This document shows, piece by piece, positions 15,879 through 24,265 of a stretch of 64,000 nt of DNA. The stretch is taken from contig NZ_JAUSXF010000001.1 in NCBI RefSeq assembly GCF_030816475.1, positions 3,286,001 to 3,350,000 of the forward strand, given 5' to 3'. The notes under the pieces were generated by a model. That model saw nothing but the letters and a program-made list of their open reading frames with translations. It did no database searches and had not been told where the DNA came from. A program made the position numbers and the translations under genes. The stretch comes from Arthrobacter pascens (GTDB lineage Bacteria > Actinomycetota > Actinomycetes > Actinomycetales > Micrococcaceae). The first letter of the stretch is position 1; every line of letters starts with the position of its first letter.

Positions 15879-16565
15879 CTACCCCTCCACCTTCCGCCGC
15901 ACCATCTCCCCAATCCAGGCCGGCGCGAACGGCGAGGTGCAGCCCGGAGGCGTGGGGTAATCCTTGAGCACCTCCAGGCGTTCACCGATGCCGAGGGCAC
16001 GGGCGCGATGCTCAGGGTGCTCGATCCCGATCTGCGCCAGGCAGGTGTTCATGGCCCACTGCAGGCGGTCGGGGGCGTCCTTCATTTCCGTCTCGATGAC
16101 GTCGAGCAGGCGCGTGAGGTCCAGGCCCTCAGGCGTCTTCACCACGCGTTCAGCCGTCAGCGCCCAGCCCGCGCTGGCCACCACCGGATCCGGATCGGCG
16201 GACCACGCCAGGCGCAGCTCCTCGGCATGCGGGCTCTTCTTCACCACGTAGTTCACCAGCCAGTCGTGCACCTTGGGGGCACGCGCCTGCCGCAGCATCG
16301 TGTCCAGCTCGTCGCGCCCGAACGCCTTCGGCCGGCAGATCAGGAGCGCCAGCAGCCTCGCCGCGGTGTCATCCGTCTCCCAGAGCAGGCGGGCGAGTTC
16401 ATGCTGCGACTTCAGCCGCTTCGCCACCGCGCGCAGTCTGCCGAGGTTCACGCCGTGATCGTCGCCGCGCTTCCCGTTTGCCTCGCGCACTCTCGTGTCC
16501 TCGAGCGTGGCCAGCTCGGCCATCACGTCGCCCACCATCGCCTCGTTCAGCGCCGTCCCAGCCAC
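15879..16565 (-). CDS. DNA alkylation repair protein (AlkD-like HEAT repeat)
   Basis: Protein of 228 residues, almost entirely helical, with the spacing of the AlkD/AlkC HEAT-like glycosylase family (LARLLWETDDTAARLLALLI, WLVNYVVKKSPHAEELRLAW, WAMNTCLAQIGI). AlkD-type enzymes bind DNA and excise positively charged alkylated bases without flipping them. The start is a GTG behind GGGAGG. It may be a structural relative without the activity. Confidence 0.75.
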   Translation of the reverse strand: MAGTALNEAMVGDVMAELATLEDTRVREANGKRGDDHGVNLGRLRAVAKRLKSQHELARLLWETDDTAARLLALLICRPKAFGRDELDTMLRQARAPKVHDWLVNYVVKKSPHAEELRLAWSADPDPVVASAGWALTAERVVKTPEGLDLTRLLDVIETEMKDAPDRLQWAMNTCLAQIGIEHPEHRARALGIGERLEVLKDYPTPPGCTSPFAPAWIGEMVRRKVEG

Positions 16566-16690
16566 ATCGGCCTCCCATCCATCACCCTTAGGAGTCCAGC
16601 CTACGACGGCGGCCGCGGCAGTCCTGGAAGCAGGTGAAGGTCAGGCTCCGGCGGGCTAAAGTGGGAGCGCCCGACTTTGAGGAGATCGAG

Positions 16691-17116
16691 ATGGAGAACC
16701 AGCCGACGGCGTCCGGCCCCGAGGATCCCGGACCCTTCTATCACGGCACCAAGGCCGACCTGAAGCCGGGAGAGCTGCTGAAACCCGGCTACACCTCGAA
16801 TTTCGGGACGGGGAAGAAGGCGAACCACATCTACTTCACAGCAACCCTGGACGCGGCCACCTGGGGAGCGGAACTTGGCGTGGGCGAGGGCCGCGGCAGG
16901 ATCTACCAGGTGGAGCCGACCGGTCCATTCGAGGACGACCCCAACCTGACGGACCAGAGGTTCCCCGGCAACCCCACCAGGTCCTACCGCACCCGGGATC
17001 CACTGCGGGTGGTTGACGAGGTCCTCGACTGGCAGCCGCACTCCCCCGAGGTGCTTCAGCACATGCTGAACCACCTTGAAGAACTCAAGCGGCAGGGCAT
17101 CGAAGCCATCGACTGA
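16691..17116 (+). CDS. arr: NAD(+)-rifampin ADP-ribosyltransferase (Arr)
   Basis: Protein of 141 residues matching the compact Arr fold across its length: FYHGTKADLKPGELL at the start, then ANHIYFTATLDAATWGAEL, then GRGRIYQVEPTGPFEDDP and FPGNPTRSYRT. Arr transfers ADP-ribose from NAD+ to the C23 hydroxyl of rifamycins and so inactivates them. The ATG at 16691 follows GAGGAG. Chromosomal arr genes are common in soil actinobacteria and may have additional cellular roles. I saw no rifamycin-associated element upstream. It is followed closely by a CorC/CNNM gene on the same strand. Confidence 0.95.
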   Translation: MENQPTASGPEDPGPFYHGTKADLKPGELLKPGYTSNFGTGKKANHIYFTATLDAATWGAELGVGEGRGRIYQVEPTGPFEDDPNLTDQRFPGNPTRSYRTRDPLRVVDEVLDWQPHSPEVLQHMLNHLEELKRQGIEAID

Positions 17117-17133
17117 TTCGGTAGTGTCAGATC

Positions 17134-18435
17134 ATGGATAGCCACACGCTGGTCAACTTCCTGCTGGTCCTTTTCTTCGTGGTGTTGGGAGGGGTTTTCT
17201 CCGGCACTGAAATGGCGCTGGTTTCCCTCCGCGAGAGCCAGGTGCGGCAGATGGAAAAGGCAGGAAAACGCGGGGCCAGGATTGCAGCCTTGGCCGGGAA
17301 CCCTAACCAATTCCTCTCCAGCGCGCAGATCGGCGTGACCCTTTGCGGCTTCTTCTCAGCCGCCTACGGGGCCTCCACCATCGCCCCCGATGTCCAACCC
17401 CTCCTTGAAGGTGTGGGCTTTGGCCGGGCGGCCGAATCCGTATCCTTCATCGGCGTCACCCTGCTGGTGGCCTACCTCTCCCTGGTGCTCGGGGAGCTGG
17501 TGCCCAAGAGATTGGCCTTGCAGAGCGCCGTCGGCTTCACGAAGATCATGGGTCCGCCCCTGAGCTTTTTCTCGCAAATTATGCGGCCCGCGGTCTGGCT
17601 GCTGTCGGTTTCCACCAACGGGATGGTCAGACTGTTCGGCGGTAACCCCCATGCAAAGCGGGAGGGCGTCAGCTCTGAGGAACTGTGGGACATGGTTGCC
17701 CAGTCGGACATGCTGGAAGAAGACAGCAGGAGCATCCTGAGCGACGTTTTCGGGGCCGGGAACCGATCGCTACAGGAGGTCATGCGCCCCCGCACCGAGG
17801 TCAGCTTCGTCGACGGCGGACTGACTATCGCCGCCGCCCGCGGCGTTCTCCGGGACCGCCCCTATTCGAGGTATCCCGTGATCGACAGGACCCCGGATGA
17901 GGTCCTTGGCTTCATCCACTTCCGTGACCTGATACCACGGGATGACAGGAATGACGCGACGTTGGTGCGGGACATCGCCCGTGAGATCCTTCCCCTGCCG
18001 GGGACGAACCGCGTGCTGCCTTCACTGTCACGGATGCGCAAACTGGGCCAGCACATAGCCCTCGTAGTGGACGAGTACGGCGGCACCGACGGCATCGTCA
18101 CATTGGAAGACCTGGTGGAGGAACTGGTCGGTGAAATCTACGACGAGTACGACACCGGCAGCGACGCCGAGGACCGCGTCAGCGTGGGGAACGGATCCGT
18201 AGAGGTGGACGGCGGCCTGATACTCCAGGAGTTTGAATCAGCTACCGGGGTAGCGCTGCCAGATGGCCATTACGAGACGGTGGCCGGGTTCATCATGGAC
18301 CGCCTGGGCCGACTCGCCCAGACCGGGGACAAGGTGGAAATATCAGGCCATGTTCTGACCGTGACCGCGATCGAGCGGCTGCGCATTGCCCGGATCCGGG
18401 TGACCCCCGTCGACGGGCGGCCGGAACAAGCCTGA
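17134..18435 (+). CDS. CNNM/CorC (hemolysin family) membrane protein
   Basis: Protein of 433 residues with the order typical of this family. An N-terminal DUF21/CNNM transmembrane domain covers about residues 1-175. A CBS pair follows at about 200-325 (VMRPRTEVSFVD, YSRYPVIDRTPDEVLGFIH, VVDEYGGTDGIVTLEDLVEELVG). The C-terminal CorC_HlyC domain ends about 425. Members are linked to Mg2+/Co2+ transport or membrane homeostasis. It starts 17 bases after arr, so the two may be co-transcribed. Confidence 0.92.
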   Translation: MDSHTLVNFLLVLFFVVLGGVFSGTEMALVSLRESQVRQMEKAGKRGARIAALAGNPNQFLSSAQIGVTLCGFFSAAYGASTIAPDVQPLLEGVGFGRAAESVSFIGVTLLVAYLSLVLGELVPKRLALQSAVGFTKIMGPPLSFFSQIMRPAVWLLSVSTNGMVRLFGGNPHAKREGVSSEELWDMVAQSDMLEEDSRSILSDVFGAGNRSLQEVMRPRTEVSFVDGGLTIAAARGVLRDRPYSRYPVIDRTPDEVLGFIHFRDLIPRDDRNDATLVRDIAREILPLPGTNRVLPSLSRMRKLGQHIALVVDEYGGTDGIVTLEDLVEELVGEIYDEYDTGSDAEDRVSVGNGSVEVDGGLILQEFESATGVALPDGHYETVAGFIMDRLGRLAQTGDKVEISGHVLTVTAIERLRIARIRVTPVDGRPEQA

Positions 18436-18484
18436 GCCGCCCGTTGAAGGAAGCGGGTGGAGGCAGGCCCCGTTCCTTCGTGCC

Positions 18485-19003
18485 TCAGAAGAGGCCGAGC
18501 GCCCAGGCAACCAGGACGCCGCCGACGGACAGGACACCTGCCGCAATGCCGACTATTAGCGGCGCCTTGACAGACCACGGCATTCGCTCTTTCAATCCAA
18601 CTTCACGTGCGGCTGCTTTGATCATGCCCCGGCCCTCCTCGGAGCTGAACTTGTAGTCCACGACTTTGGCCGGTTTGCGCTCGCCGTTCAGCGCCCACGT
18701 CTTCTGGGCCGAGAACTGGTATTTGCGTCCAACGAACGCCTCCGCGTTCAGCTTCAACCGTGGTACGCCGGCTGACCACGACACTGAGTAGGTGCGGTCG
18801 GTGATGGTGTACCGCTTCCCTTCGACCTTCACACGGTGCACGAACACGCGATTGAGGCCCTGGGCGGAATAGATCCCGAACCAACGGGCATTGACAATGT
18901 CAAGGCCGACGTCGAATCCGTCATCGCGCGCGGTCACGGTGTACGGCGTGCCCTCAGTGTGGCGCAAAACTGCATCATGGAAGGGCTCTAGTTGATCTAT
19001 CAC
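18485..19003 (-). CDS. Hypothetical protein with C-terminal membrane anchor
   Basis: Protein of 172 residues: a soluble, beta-rich N-terminal part of about 140 residues, then one transmembrane helix at about 147-170 (VGIAAGVLSVGGVLVAWALG). This looks tail-anchored with the bulk in the cytoplasm. The GTG at 19003 has no clear ribosome site. Family not recognised. Confidence 0.65.
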   Translation of the reverse strand: MIDQLEPFHDAVLRHTEGTPYTVTARDDGFDVGLDIVNARWFGIYSAQGLNRVFVHRVKVEGKRYTITDRTYSVSWSAGVPRLKLNAEAFVGRKYQFSAQKTWALNGERKPAKVVDYKFSSEEGRGMIKAAAREVGLKERMPWSVKAPLIVGIAAGVLSVGGVLVAWALGLF

Positions 19004-19087
19004 GTCGGCGAGTCTATAGGGGGAACGAAACCGCCGCCTAGGTAGCAGGGCAGGTCAGCACCATTTAGCGCCCGACAGCCCCGAAAG

Positions 19088-19876
19088 TCAGTGGCCGCGT
19101 CCGTGGGCGGATGCGGTAGCGGACCTGCCCCGTTCAGTGTGCTGCCTGCGAGTCCCGGCACCGAGGAGGAGGACGACGGAGACTGCTGCGATCCAAAGGA
19201 ACATGGGCTGGAAGGAAATGATGAACAGCGGGAGCTGGGTAATGAGCACCGGCCGCAGGATGGTCACGATTCCGGCGAAGACGCCGAACCAGGCAAGCCA
19301 GCGTGGCAGACCGCCGGCCTGCAGAGCGCTGACGCTGATGGCTACGGTGACCACGCCCAAAGCCACTTGCCCCTGAACGAGGGCTGTGAACCACAGGCCC
19401 TGCAGCAGAAGAGCGGAATTAACGTCGAGGTGGTAGTCAGGGGTGGAGCGCAATACTACGGCGATGCCTGTCGATAGGGTCTCCGACAGTAAACCGCCGG
19501 CAAGAAAAACAGCCGAGCCGATGGAGACCAGCCCGCTTAGCCAATCTGAGAGCTCTGACCGGTTGCTGACGCGCCGCAGCCCGGCGAAGAATCCGATCGC
19601 AAACACGAAGATGAGGTTGGAAAGGGCGAAGAAGACCACCATCTGGTCGAGGTTCGCGCCGTCCGGGAGGTAGTCGGCGAATTTCGCGCCCGCGCCCGCC
19701 TCCCAAAAGCTGGGCGTCCTTTGCAGCGCTATCGACAGTGGACCGTTGATGACGATAGCGACCACCATGCCGATTCCGCACCATCCGGTAAGGCGGCGGG
19801 CTCTGCCCACGAGTAGAAAGCGTTTGTGGATGACCGCCGGAGCCGTAGGTTCATTCATTTCCGGTGAGGTCGACAT
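19088..19876 (-). CDS. Hypothetical polytopic membrane protein
   Basis: Protein of 262 residues with about six transmembrane helices and a hydrophilic His/Arg-rich tail. The layout resembles DUF4386-type membrane proteins, but I cannot assign it firmly. GAGGAG lies eight bases before the ATG. It is transcribed away from the TetR gene, with only 53 bases between starts, so the TetR protein probably controls it. Confidence 0.75.
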   Translation of the reverse strand: MSTSPEMNEPTAPAVIHKRFLLVGRARRLTGWCGIGMVVAIVINGPLSIALQRTPSFWEAGAGAKFADYLPDGANLDQMVVFFALSNLIFVFAIGFFAGLRRVSNRSELSDWLSGLVSIGSAVFLAGGLLSETLSTGIAVVLRSTPDYHLDVNSALLLQGLWFTALVQGQVALGVVTVAISVSALQAGGLPRWLAWFGVFAGIVTILRPVLITQLPLFIISFQPMFLWIAAVSVVLLLGAGTRRQHTERGRSATASAHGRGH

Positions 19877-19929
19877 GGCCCGCTCCTCGTTGTAGTAATG
19901 CTCTAATGAGTTAAGTTATACTCCACTCA

Positions 19930-20589
19930 ATGGGCCGTCGCTATACTGAGTCCATGGTTCCTTCCCCCCGACCTACACACCGGCAGCGCCAGGCCCAGGA
20001 AACCAAGGACCGCGTCATCGCCGCTGCCCGGTCACTCATGGCGGCGAAGGGATGGGCGGCCACCACCATCGACGCCATTGCTTCGGGGGCCGGCGTAGCC
20101 CCTCAAACGATCTACGCTGCGTTCGGAAATAAACGCGCCCTGCTCGAAGGCATGCGCCACGCCATGCTGCGAGACTCGAAAATACCTGAACTGATGGCCG
20201 ACGCCGCGGCCGAGCCGAGTGCCTCCCGCCGGCTCGGGCTGTGGGCGCAACTCGTGCGCCAGCAGATGGAGACGAGCTACGACGTCATCTCGATCCACCG
20301 CCAGGCCGCGGCGTCAGATCCGAATGTCGCCGCCGCCTACCGCAAAGTGCTGGACAACAGGGCTCGAACCTTGGCGGGCTTTATCCACGGCCTGCGTGCC
20401 GATCTCGCCCCCGGCATCGACGAAGCCACCGCAAGCGACCTCCTCTGGTGTTTCTCGAACGAGGAAATTTACCGGGAACTCGTCGAGGAGCGCGGCTGGT
20501 CAGCGGACCGCTACCAGCAATGGCTTGCGGCGACCCTGGTCGCGCAGCTGATCACCCCGCCGCCCCGGCAACCGAAGTCCGGACTCTAG
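19930..20589 (+). CDS. TetR/AcrR family transcriptional regulator
   Basis: Protein of about 219 residues with an N-terminal TetR helix-turn-helix (TTIDAIASGAGVAPQTIYAAFGNKRALLE) and a helical ligand-binding domain. Two ATGs are possible, 19930 and 19954. Each is preceded by TATACT (19917-19922 and 19942-19947), so the transcript may be leaderless. It diverges from a membrane-protein gene. The short gap holds GAGT-N8-ACTC (19908-19923), a weak dyad that could be part of an operator. Confidence 0.88.
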   Translation: MGRRYTESMVPSPRPTHRQRQAQETKDRVIAAARSLMAAKGWAATTIDAIASGAGVAPQTIYAAFGNKRALLEGMRHAMLRDSKIPELMADAAAEPSASRRLGLWAQLVRQQMETSYDVISIHRQAAASDPNVAAAYRKVLDNRARTLAGFIHGLRADLAPGIDEATASDLLWCFSNEEIYRELVEERGWSADRYQQWLAATLVAQLITPPPRQPKSGL

Positions 20590-20609
20590 AACGACCCCCG
20601 GCGGGCCCT

Positions 20610-21044
20610 CTACTTGGCCTCGAGGACGGCCTTCAGCCTGGCCAGCTGCGCCACCTCGCCCTCCATGGTCTTCTGGATCAGGGGTCCCAGGAGCTTGGCG
20701 AGTCCTTTGGGCTGCAGGTCCAGGATGAACCGGACGTTCGTCCCTCCGGGTGCCGGGCTGAGGTGATACTCCCCGGCAGGCCGGGCGGGCCCGGCCACCA
20801 CCCGGAAGCCGAGGTGCCGTCCGGGCGCCGTGGCGGTGATCTCGTAGTCGCCGTCGATAGGCCGCCCGCCCGGACCCGTGAGGGTCTGGCTGTAGACGGC
20901 CCCCAACGCCCCGGGGGCACCACTTTTCAGTGAAATGGCCTGCACTCCTGAACGCCAGGCAGGGTTTTTCAGCCCGTCTGCCAGGAACGCGTAGACATCC
21001 TCCGGCGAGCGGCTGATGGTGGTCTGGTTCTCGGCGTGAGCCAT
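20610..21044 (-). CDS. SRPBCC family protein (polyketide cyclase/dehydrase-like)
   Basis: Protein of 144 residues with the START/Bet v1-like pattern: an N-terminal strand (NQTTISRSPEDVYAFLADGLKNPAW), a beta-sheet region, and a long C-terminal helix (LIQKTMEGEVAQLARLKAVLE). Such proteins form a hydrophobic pocket and bind or process lipids and polyketides. It is a single gene, convergent with the TetR gene. Confidence 0.82.
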   Translation of the reverse strand: MAHAENQTTISRSPEDVYAFLADGLKNPAWRSGVQAISLKSGAPGALGAVYSQTLTGPGGRPIDGDYEITATAPGRHLGFRVVAGPARPAGEYHLSPAPGGTNVRFILDLQPKGLAKLLGPLIQKTMEGEVAQLARLKAVLEAK

Positions 21045-21194
21045 GGCTGCCCCTTAGCTGTTCGGTGTCCGTGTTGCCTGTAATAAGTGTCGCTGCTCAC
21101 GGCCGATCTGGCGGGAAAACACCTCATCAATCGGGTAAAATCGGTGGAGGAATTGTTCGGCCTAAAAGAGCCCGGTTCCACTCCTCCCCCTTGA

Positions 21195-22448
21195 ATGGAA
21201 CCCTTTCCCATGTCCTCCGCGACTTCCGCGCCGGCAGGCCAGCGCTTCCCGCTGGCCGCCATGATGGTTCTGGCCACCATCGCCTTCACCGCCATCACCA
21301 CCGAACTGCTCCCCTCCGGCCTGCTCCCCCAGATCAGCACCGGTCTGAACGTGTCCGAACCGGTGGCCGGCTACCTCGCCGCCGCCTATGCCGCCGTCAT
21401 CGTGGTCACGGTGGTGCCCGCCGCACGGCTGCTGGGCAGGGTCCCGCGCCGGCCCCTGCTCGTGGCGCTCGTCCTGACGTTCGCGCTCAGCAACGCGCTG
21501 GTGGGCTTGGCCCCCAACTTCACCGCGGCGATGATAGCCAGGCTGGTGGGCGGCCTAGCCCACGGACTGCTCTGGACCACCATGGCCCCGTACATCACCC
21601 GCGTGGTCCCGGCCAACAAAGTAGGCAAGGCCCTGGCCCTGGTCTTCAGCGGCAACAGCCTGGGCCTGGCCATCGGCGCACCCATCGGCACCGCACTGGG
21701 CGGCTTCCTCGGCTGGCGGGCATCGTTCCTGTTCCTCGCCGGCTTCGGACTGCTCCTCGGCGTCCTCGCCTTCTGGCTGCTGCCATCCGCCCGGCGCGGC
21801 GCCAACGAGGCCCGTCCCTCGCTGCGCAAAGCCATCGCCCAACCCGGCGTAAAATCCGTGGCCATCGCCTGGCCGCTGATGGTCCTGGCGCACTTCGCGC
21901 TCTTCACCTTCATCGCCCCGTACATCCGCGACGCCGGCCTTCCGGATTACGCCATTAGCCTCTCCCTCACCGTCCTGGGCGTCTCCGGCCTGTTCGGCAT
22001 CTGGATCGCCGGGCTCACCGTCGATTCCCACCCGCGCCGTTCACTCTTGATCACGACGTCGGCAATCGCCGTATCGATGCTCCTCTTGCCGTTTGTGGGT
22101 GGCAGCCTTCCCTTCGCCCTGGCCCTGATGACCGTCTGGGGCGCCGGCCTGGGTGCCATTGGCATCTACAACCAGTCGGCCATTCTCCGCGCCGGCCGCG
22201 AGAACAAGGACGCCGCCAACGGTCTCACGGTCCTGACCATCCAGCTGGGCATCACCATCGGCGCCCTTTACGGCTCGGCCGCCCTGGTAGTGGCGGGCCC
22301 GCTGCTGGTGCCGGCCGCCGCGGCCCTCCCGGTCATCGCCGCACTGCTCGTCACCATCGGCGGGCGCAAAGCCGCCTATCCGCCGGGGCCGCGGGAGTCG
22401 GTCTGGAAGAGTCCACGTCCGGTGCAGGAACGAGCGGAGAGCCGGTAG
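21195..22448 (+). CDS. MFS transporter (drug/sugar efflux, AraJ/YdhP-like)
   Basis: Protein of about 417 residues with twelve predicted helices. LLPSGLLPQISTGLNVSEP near the first helix and VGGLAHGLLW resemble the DHA1 group that exports drugs or arabinose-like compounds. Two starts are possible, 21195 and 21210; neither has a strong ribosome site. It is a single gene and ends one base before the convergent lipoprotein gene. Substrate unknown. Confidence 0.87.
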   Translation: MEPFPMSSATSAPAGQRFPLAAMMVLATIAFTAITTELLPSGLLPQISTGLNVSEPVAGYLAAAYAAVIVVTVVPAARLLGRVPRRPLLVALVLTFALSNALVGLAPNFTAAMIARLVGGLAHGLLWTTMAPYITRVVPANKVGKALALVFSGNSLGLAIGAPIGTALGGFLGWRASFLFLAGFGLLLGVLAFWLLPSARRGANEARPSLRKAIAQPGVKSVAIAWPLMVLAHFALFTFIAPYIRDAGLPDYAISLSLTVLGVSGLFGIWIAGLTVDSHPRRSLLITTSAIAVSMLLLPFVGGSLPFALALMTVWGAGLGAIGIYNQSAILRAGRENKDAANGLTVLTIQLGITIGALYGSAALVVAGPLLVPAAAALPVIAALLVTIGGRKAAYPPGPRESVWKSPRPVQERAESR

Positions 22449-22449
22449 T

Positions 22450-23640
22450 TCAGCAGGCCTGATTGAGCGCTTCGACGGCCATCCGGGACATGTCAATCGA
22501 CTCCGGATCATCGAAGCCGATCAGGTCCGGCTTGGGAGCGCGGGCAATGGCCATGGCAATCTGCCGGGAGCCGTCCGCGCTGATCAATGCGAGCGCCGCA
22601 TAGCCCCGCACTACCCCGATGTGGCCGAAGTAGTCATTGTTGGAGCAGGAGTCGTAGCGCCGGACCAGGCCGAGTCCGAACTGTTCGTACTTGGGGTGGT
22701 GCATCTCAGCCACGCTGCGGGGTGTCAGCAGGGTTCCCTTCCGCAATGCAGCGAAATAGGCGTTGAGTTCGGGGACGGTGGAAATCATTCCGCTGTCCGG
22801 GGAACCGGCGTGGAACGGGGACAGTGCGTTGTCCACCTTGTCGCCGTTCTTCGCCAGGGTGTAGCCGTGGATCAGCTTCTGCGGGCCCGGCTCGTCGCCT
22901 GTCATCAGGGTGGCCTGCAGCCCCAAAGGCTCCACGCTGTCAGTGCGGATCACCGCCCCGATGTCCTTGCCCCTCAGCTTCTCAACGAGCATGGCCAGCG
23001 CCGAATAGTTGGTGCTGGAGTACCTGAAGAGGCTGCCCGATCCGCCCGTCCAGCGCTGGGTGGCAGCGGCAGCCAGTCGCTCCTGGTGGCTCATCTTGGA
23101 GTCCCCCGGATCGCCGGCATTGTTCAGGCTTTCCCAATAGTCCGGAATCCCCGACCGGTGGCTGAGCAGGCTGCGGATGTTGATCGGGCCGGGCGGCTTG
23201 ATGATGCTCTCAAAGTCCGGCAGGTACTTCTGGATGGGATCATCCAGCTGGATCTTCCCCTCCTCAACGAGCTTCATGACGGACACGGCCACCATGGTAG
23301 TGGTGATGTCGCCGATGTGGGCCTGGTCGTTCAACTGCACGGGTTCGTTCGTTTCGATGTTCCGGATACCCTTCGCCGTAGACCATTCCCCCAGCCGGGA
23401 CTTCAGCTGGATGACGACGGCGGTGGCTCCCCCGCCAAGAAGCCGCTGACTGTACTTCTCCAGGACAGCGGCGAAAGCCGGCGCAGGCCGGGCGGTGGCA
23501 GTGGGGGCGAGCGCGGTCGCCGTCGGGGTTTGCTGGTCAGGGGGCTCCGGCGCGCTTGTGCAGCCACCGACGGCGAACAGCACCAGGGCTGCGGCGGCCG
23601 CGGTCATACTGCGGAACCGGAAGAACCGTCCTGCCTGCAT
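22450..23640 (-). CDS. Beta-lactamase-fold (class C/PBP-like) lipoprotein lacking the catalytic SxxK
   Basis: Protein of 396 residues. A signal peptide ends in a lipobox with Cys27 (AVGGC), then a Thr/Pro linker, then a serine beta-lactamase-like domain. In this family the motif after the first strand reads GSxTK. Here it is HIGDITTTMVAV, with Asp111 where the catalytic Ser belongs and Thr114 where the Lys belongs. The YxN motif reads YSS (207-209), losing the Asn. Only the HxG-like GHIG near the C-terminus is kept. It is predicted to be a non-hydrolytic, surface-anchored binding protein. GAGGGG lies nine bases before the ATG at 23640; the open frame further upstream is not coding-like. Confidence 0.85.
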   Translation of the reverse strand: MQAGRFFRFRSMTAAAAALVLFAVGGCTSAPEPPDQQTPTATALAPTATARPAPAFAAVLEKYSQRLLGGGATAVVIQLKSRLGEWSTAKGIRNIETNEPVQLNDQAHIGDITTTMVAVSVMKLVEEGKIQLDDPIQKYLPDFESIIKPPGPINIRSLLSHRSGIPDYWESLNNAGDPGDSKMSHQERLAAAATQRWTGGSGSLFRYSSTNYSALAMLVEKLRGKDIGAVIRTDSVEPLGLQATLMTGDEPGPQKLIHGYTLAKNGDKVDNALSPFHAGSPDSGMISTVPELNAYFAALRKGTLLTPRSVAEMHHPKYEQFGLGLVRRYDSCSNNDYFGHIGVVRGYAALALISADGSRQIAMAIARAPKPDLIGFDDPESIDMSRMAVEALNQAC

Positions 23641-23929
23641 CTCAAATCCCCTCGAGACGCCGTACCGCAGCTGGACTCCCGGAGACCACCAGTTGCACCG
23701 GCACCTTCGATGTTCCTCAACGCGGGAAAGGGTGTCAAGGCTGGCGCCACTCCCCAAAAGGTGGGAAAAGATGCCCAGGCGGAAGGCCGACGTCGGCCGC
23801 CGGCCTTCCCTTTTCGGCTCCCCTTTATAGACTGCTGAAGTTCGCCGTACATTGTCGATCTGGACGGCTCCGGAGCGTCGGATAAGTAGGAGCCCGAAAC
23901 CACGGGCTACGGATGAGGGGATGACGAAA

Positions 23930-24265
23930 ATGTCAAAGTATCTGGTCCTGATCTTCCAGGACGAAGCAGTGACGCCACAGGCCGAAGGCGAGTCCATCAG
24001 CGCCTCGTACCAGGAGTTCATGCAACGCCGCAACGGCTCCCTGCTCAATGGTGCCGCCCTGCAGCCGGCTTCTACTGCGACGTCCGTCCGGCGCAACGGA
24101 ACGGGCGGATTCTCGGTGACGGACGGTCCGTTCGCCGAGTCGAAGGAGACACTGGGCGGCTATTTCCTGATTGAGGCAGGCGATCTGGACGAGGCGCTGG
24201 AGATCGCCAAGGAGGTTCCCGCCGGCGTCGGCGTGGAGGTCCGGCCCGTGCGAGTGGTGAGCTGA
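23930..24265 (+). CDS. YciI family protein with DGPF motif
   Basis: Protein of about 111 residues of the YCII/DGPF family (dimeric ferredoxin-like fold), with the signature TDGPFAESKE and LGGYFLIEAGDLDEALEIA. GAGGGG lies nine bases before the ATG at 23930; an ATG at 23921 is the alternative. Its stop overlaps the start of the next gene (TGATG), implying translational coupling. YciI genes are the standard partners of ECF42 sigma factors, whose targets they usually are. Confidence 0.9.
   Translation: MSKYLVLIFQDEAVTPQAEGESISASYQEFMQRRNGSLLNGAALQPASTATSVRRNGTGGFSVTDGPFAESKETLGGYFLIEAGDLDEALEIAKEVPAGVGVEVRPVRVVS

Noticed and set aside
15420..16637. A 405-codon plus-strand open frame
   Set aside because: It is antisense to the lipid-kinase-like and AlkD-like genes and low in complexity.
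16566..16690. Rifamycin-associated element before arr (and before the Rph-like genes)
   Set aside because: I looked for the known 19-bp inverted repeat (GGGGCTTGCGGCAAGGCCC) and saw no convincing match at any of the three genes.
23641..24096. N-terminal extension of the beta-lactamase-fold lipoprotein
   Set aside because: The lipoprotein signal peptide starts exactly at 23640, and the extension runs antisense through the YciI gene and its promoter.
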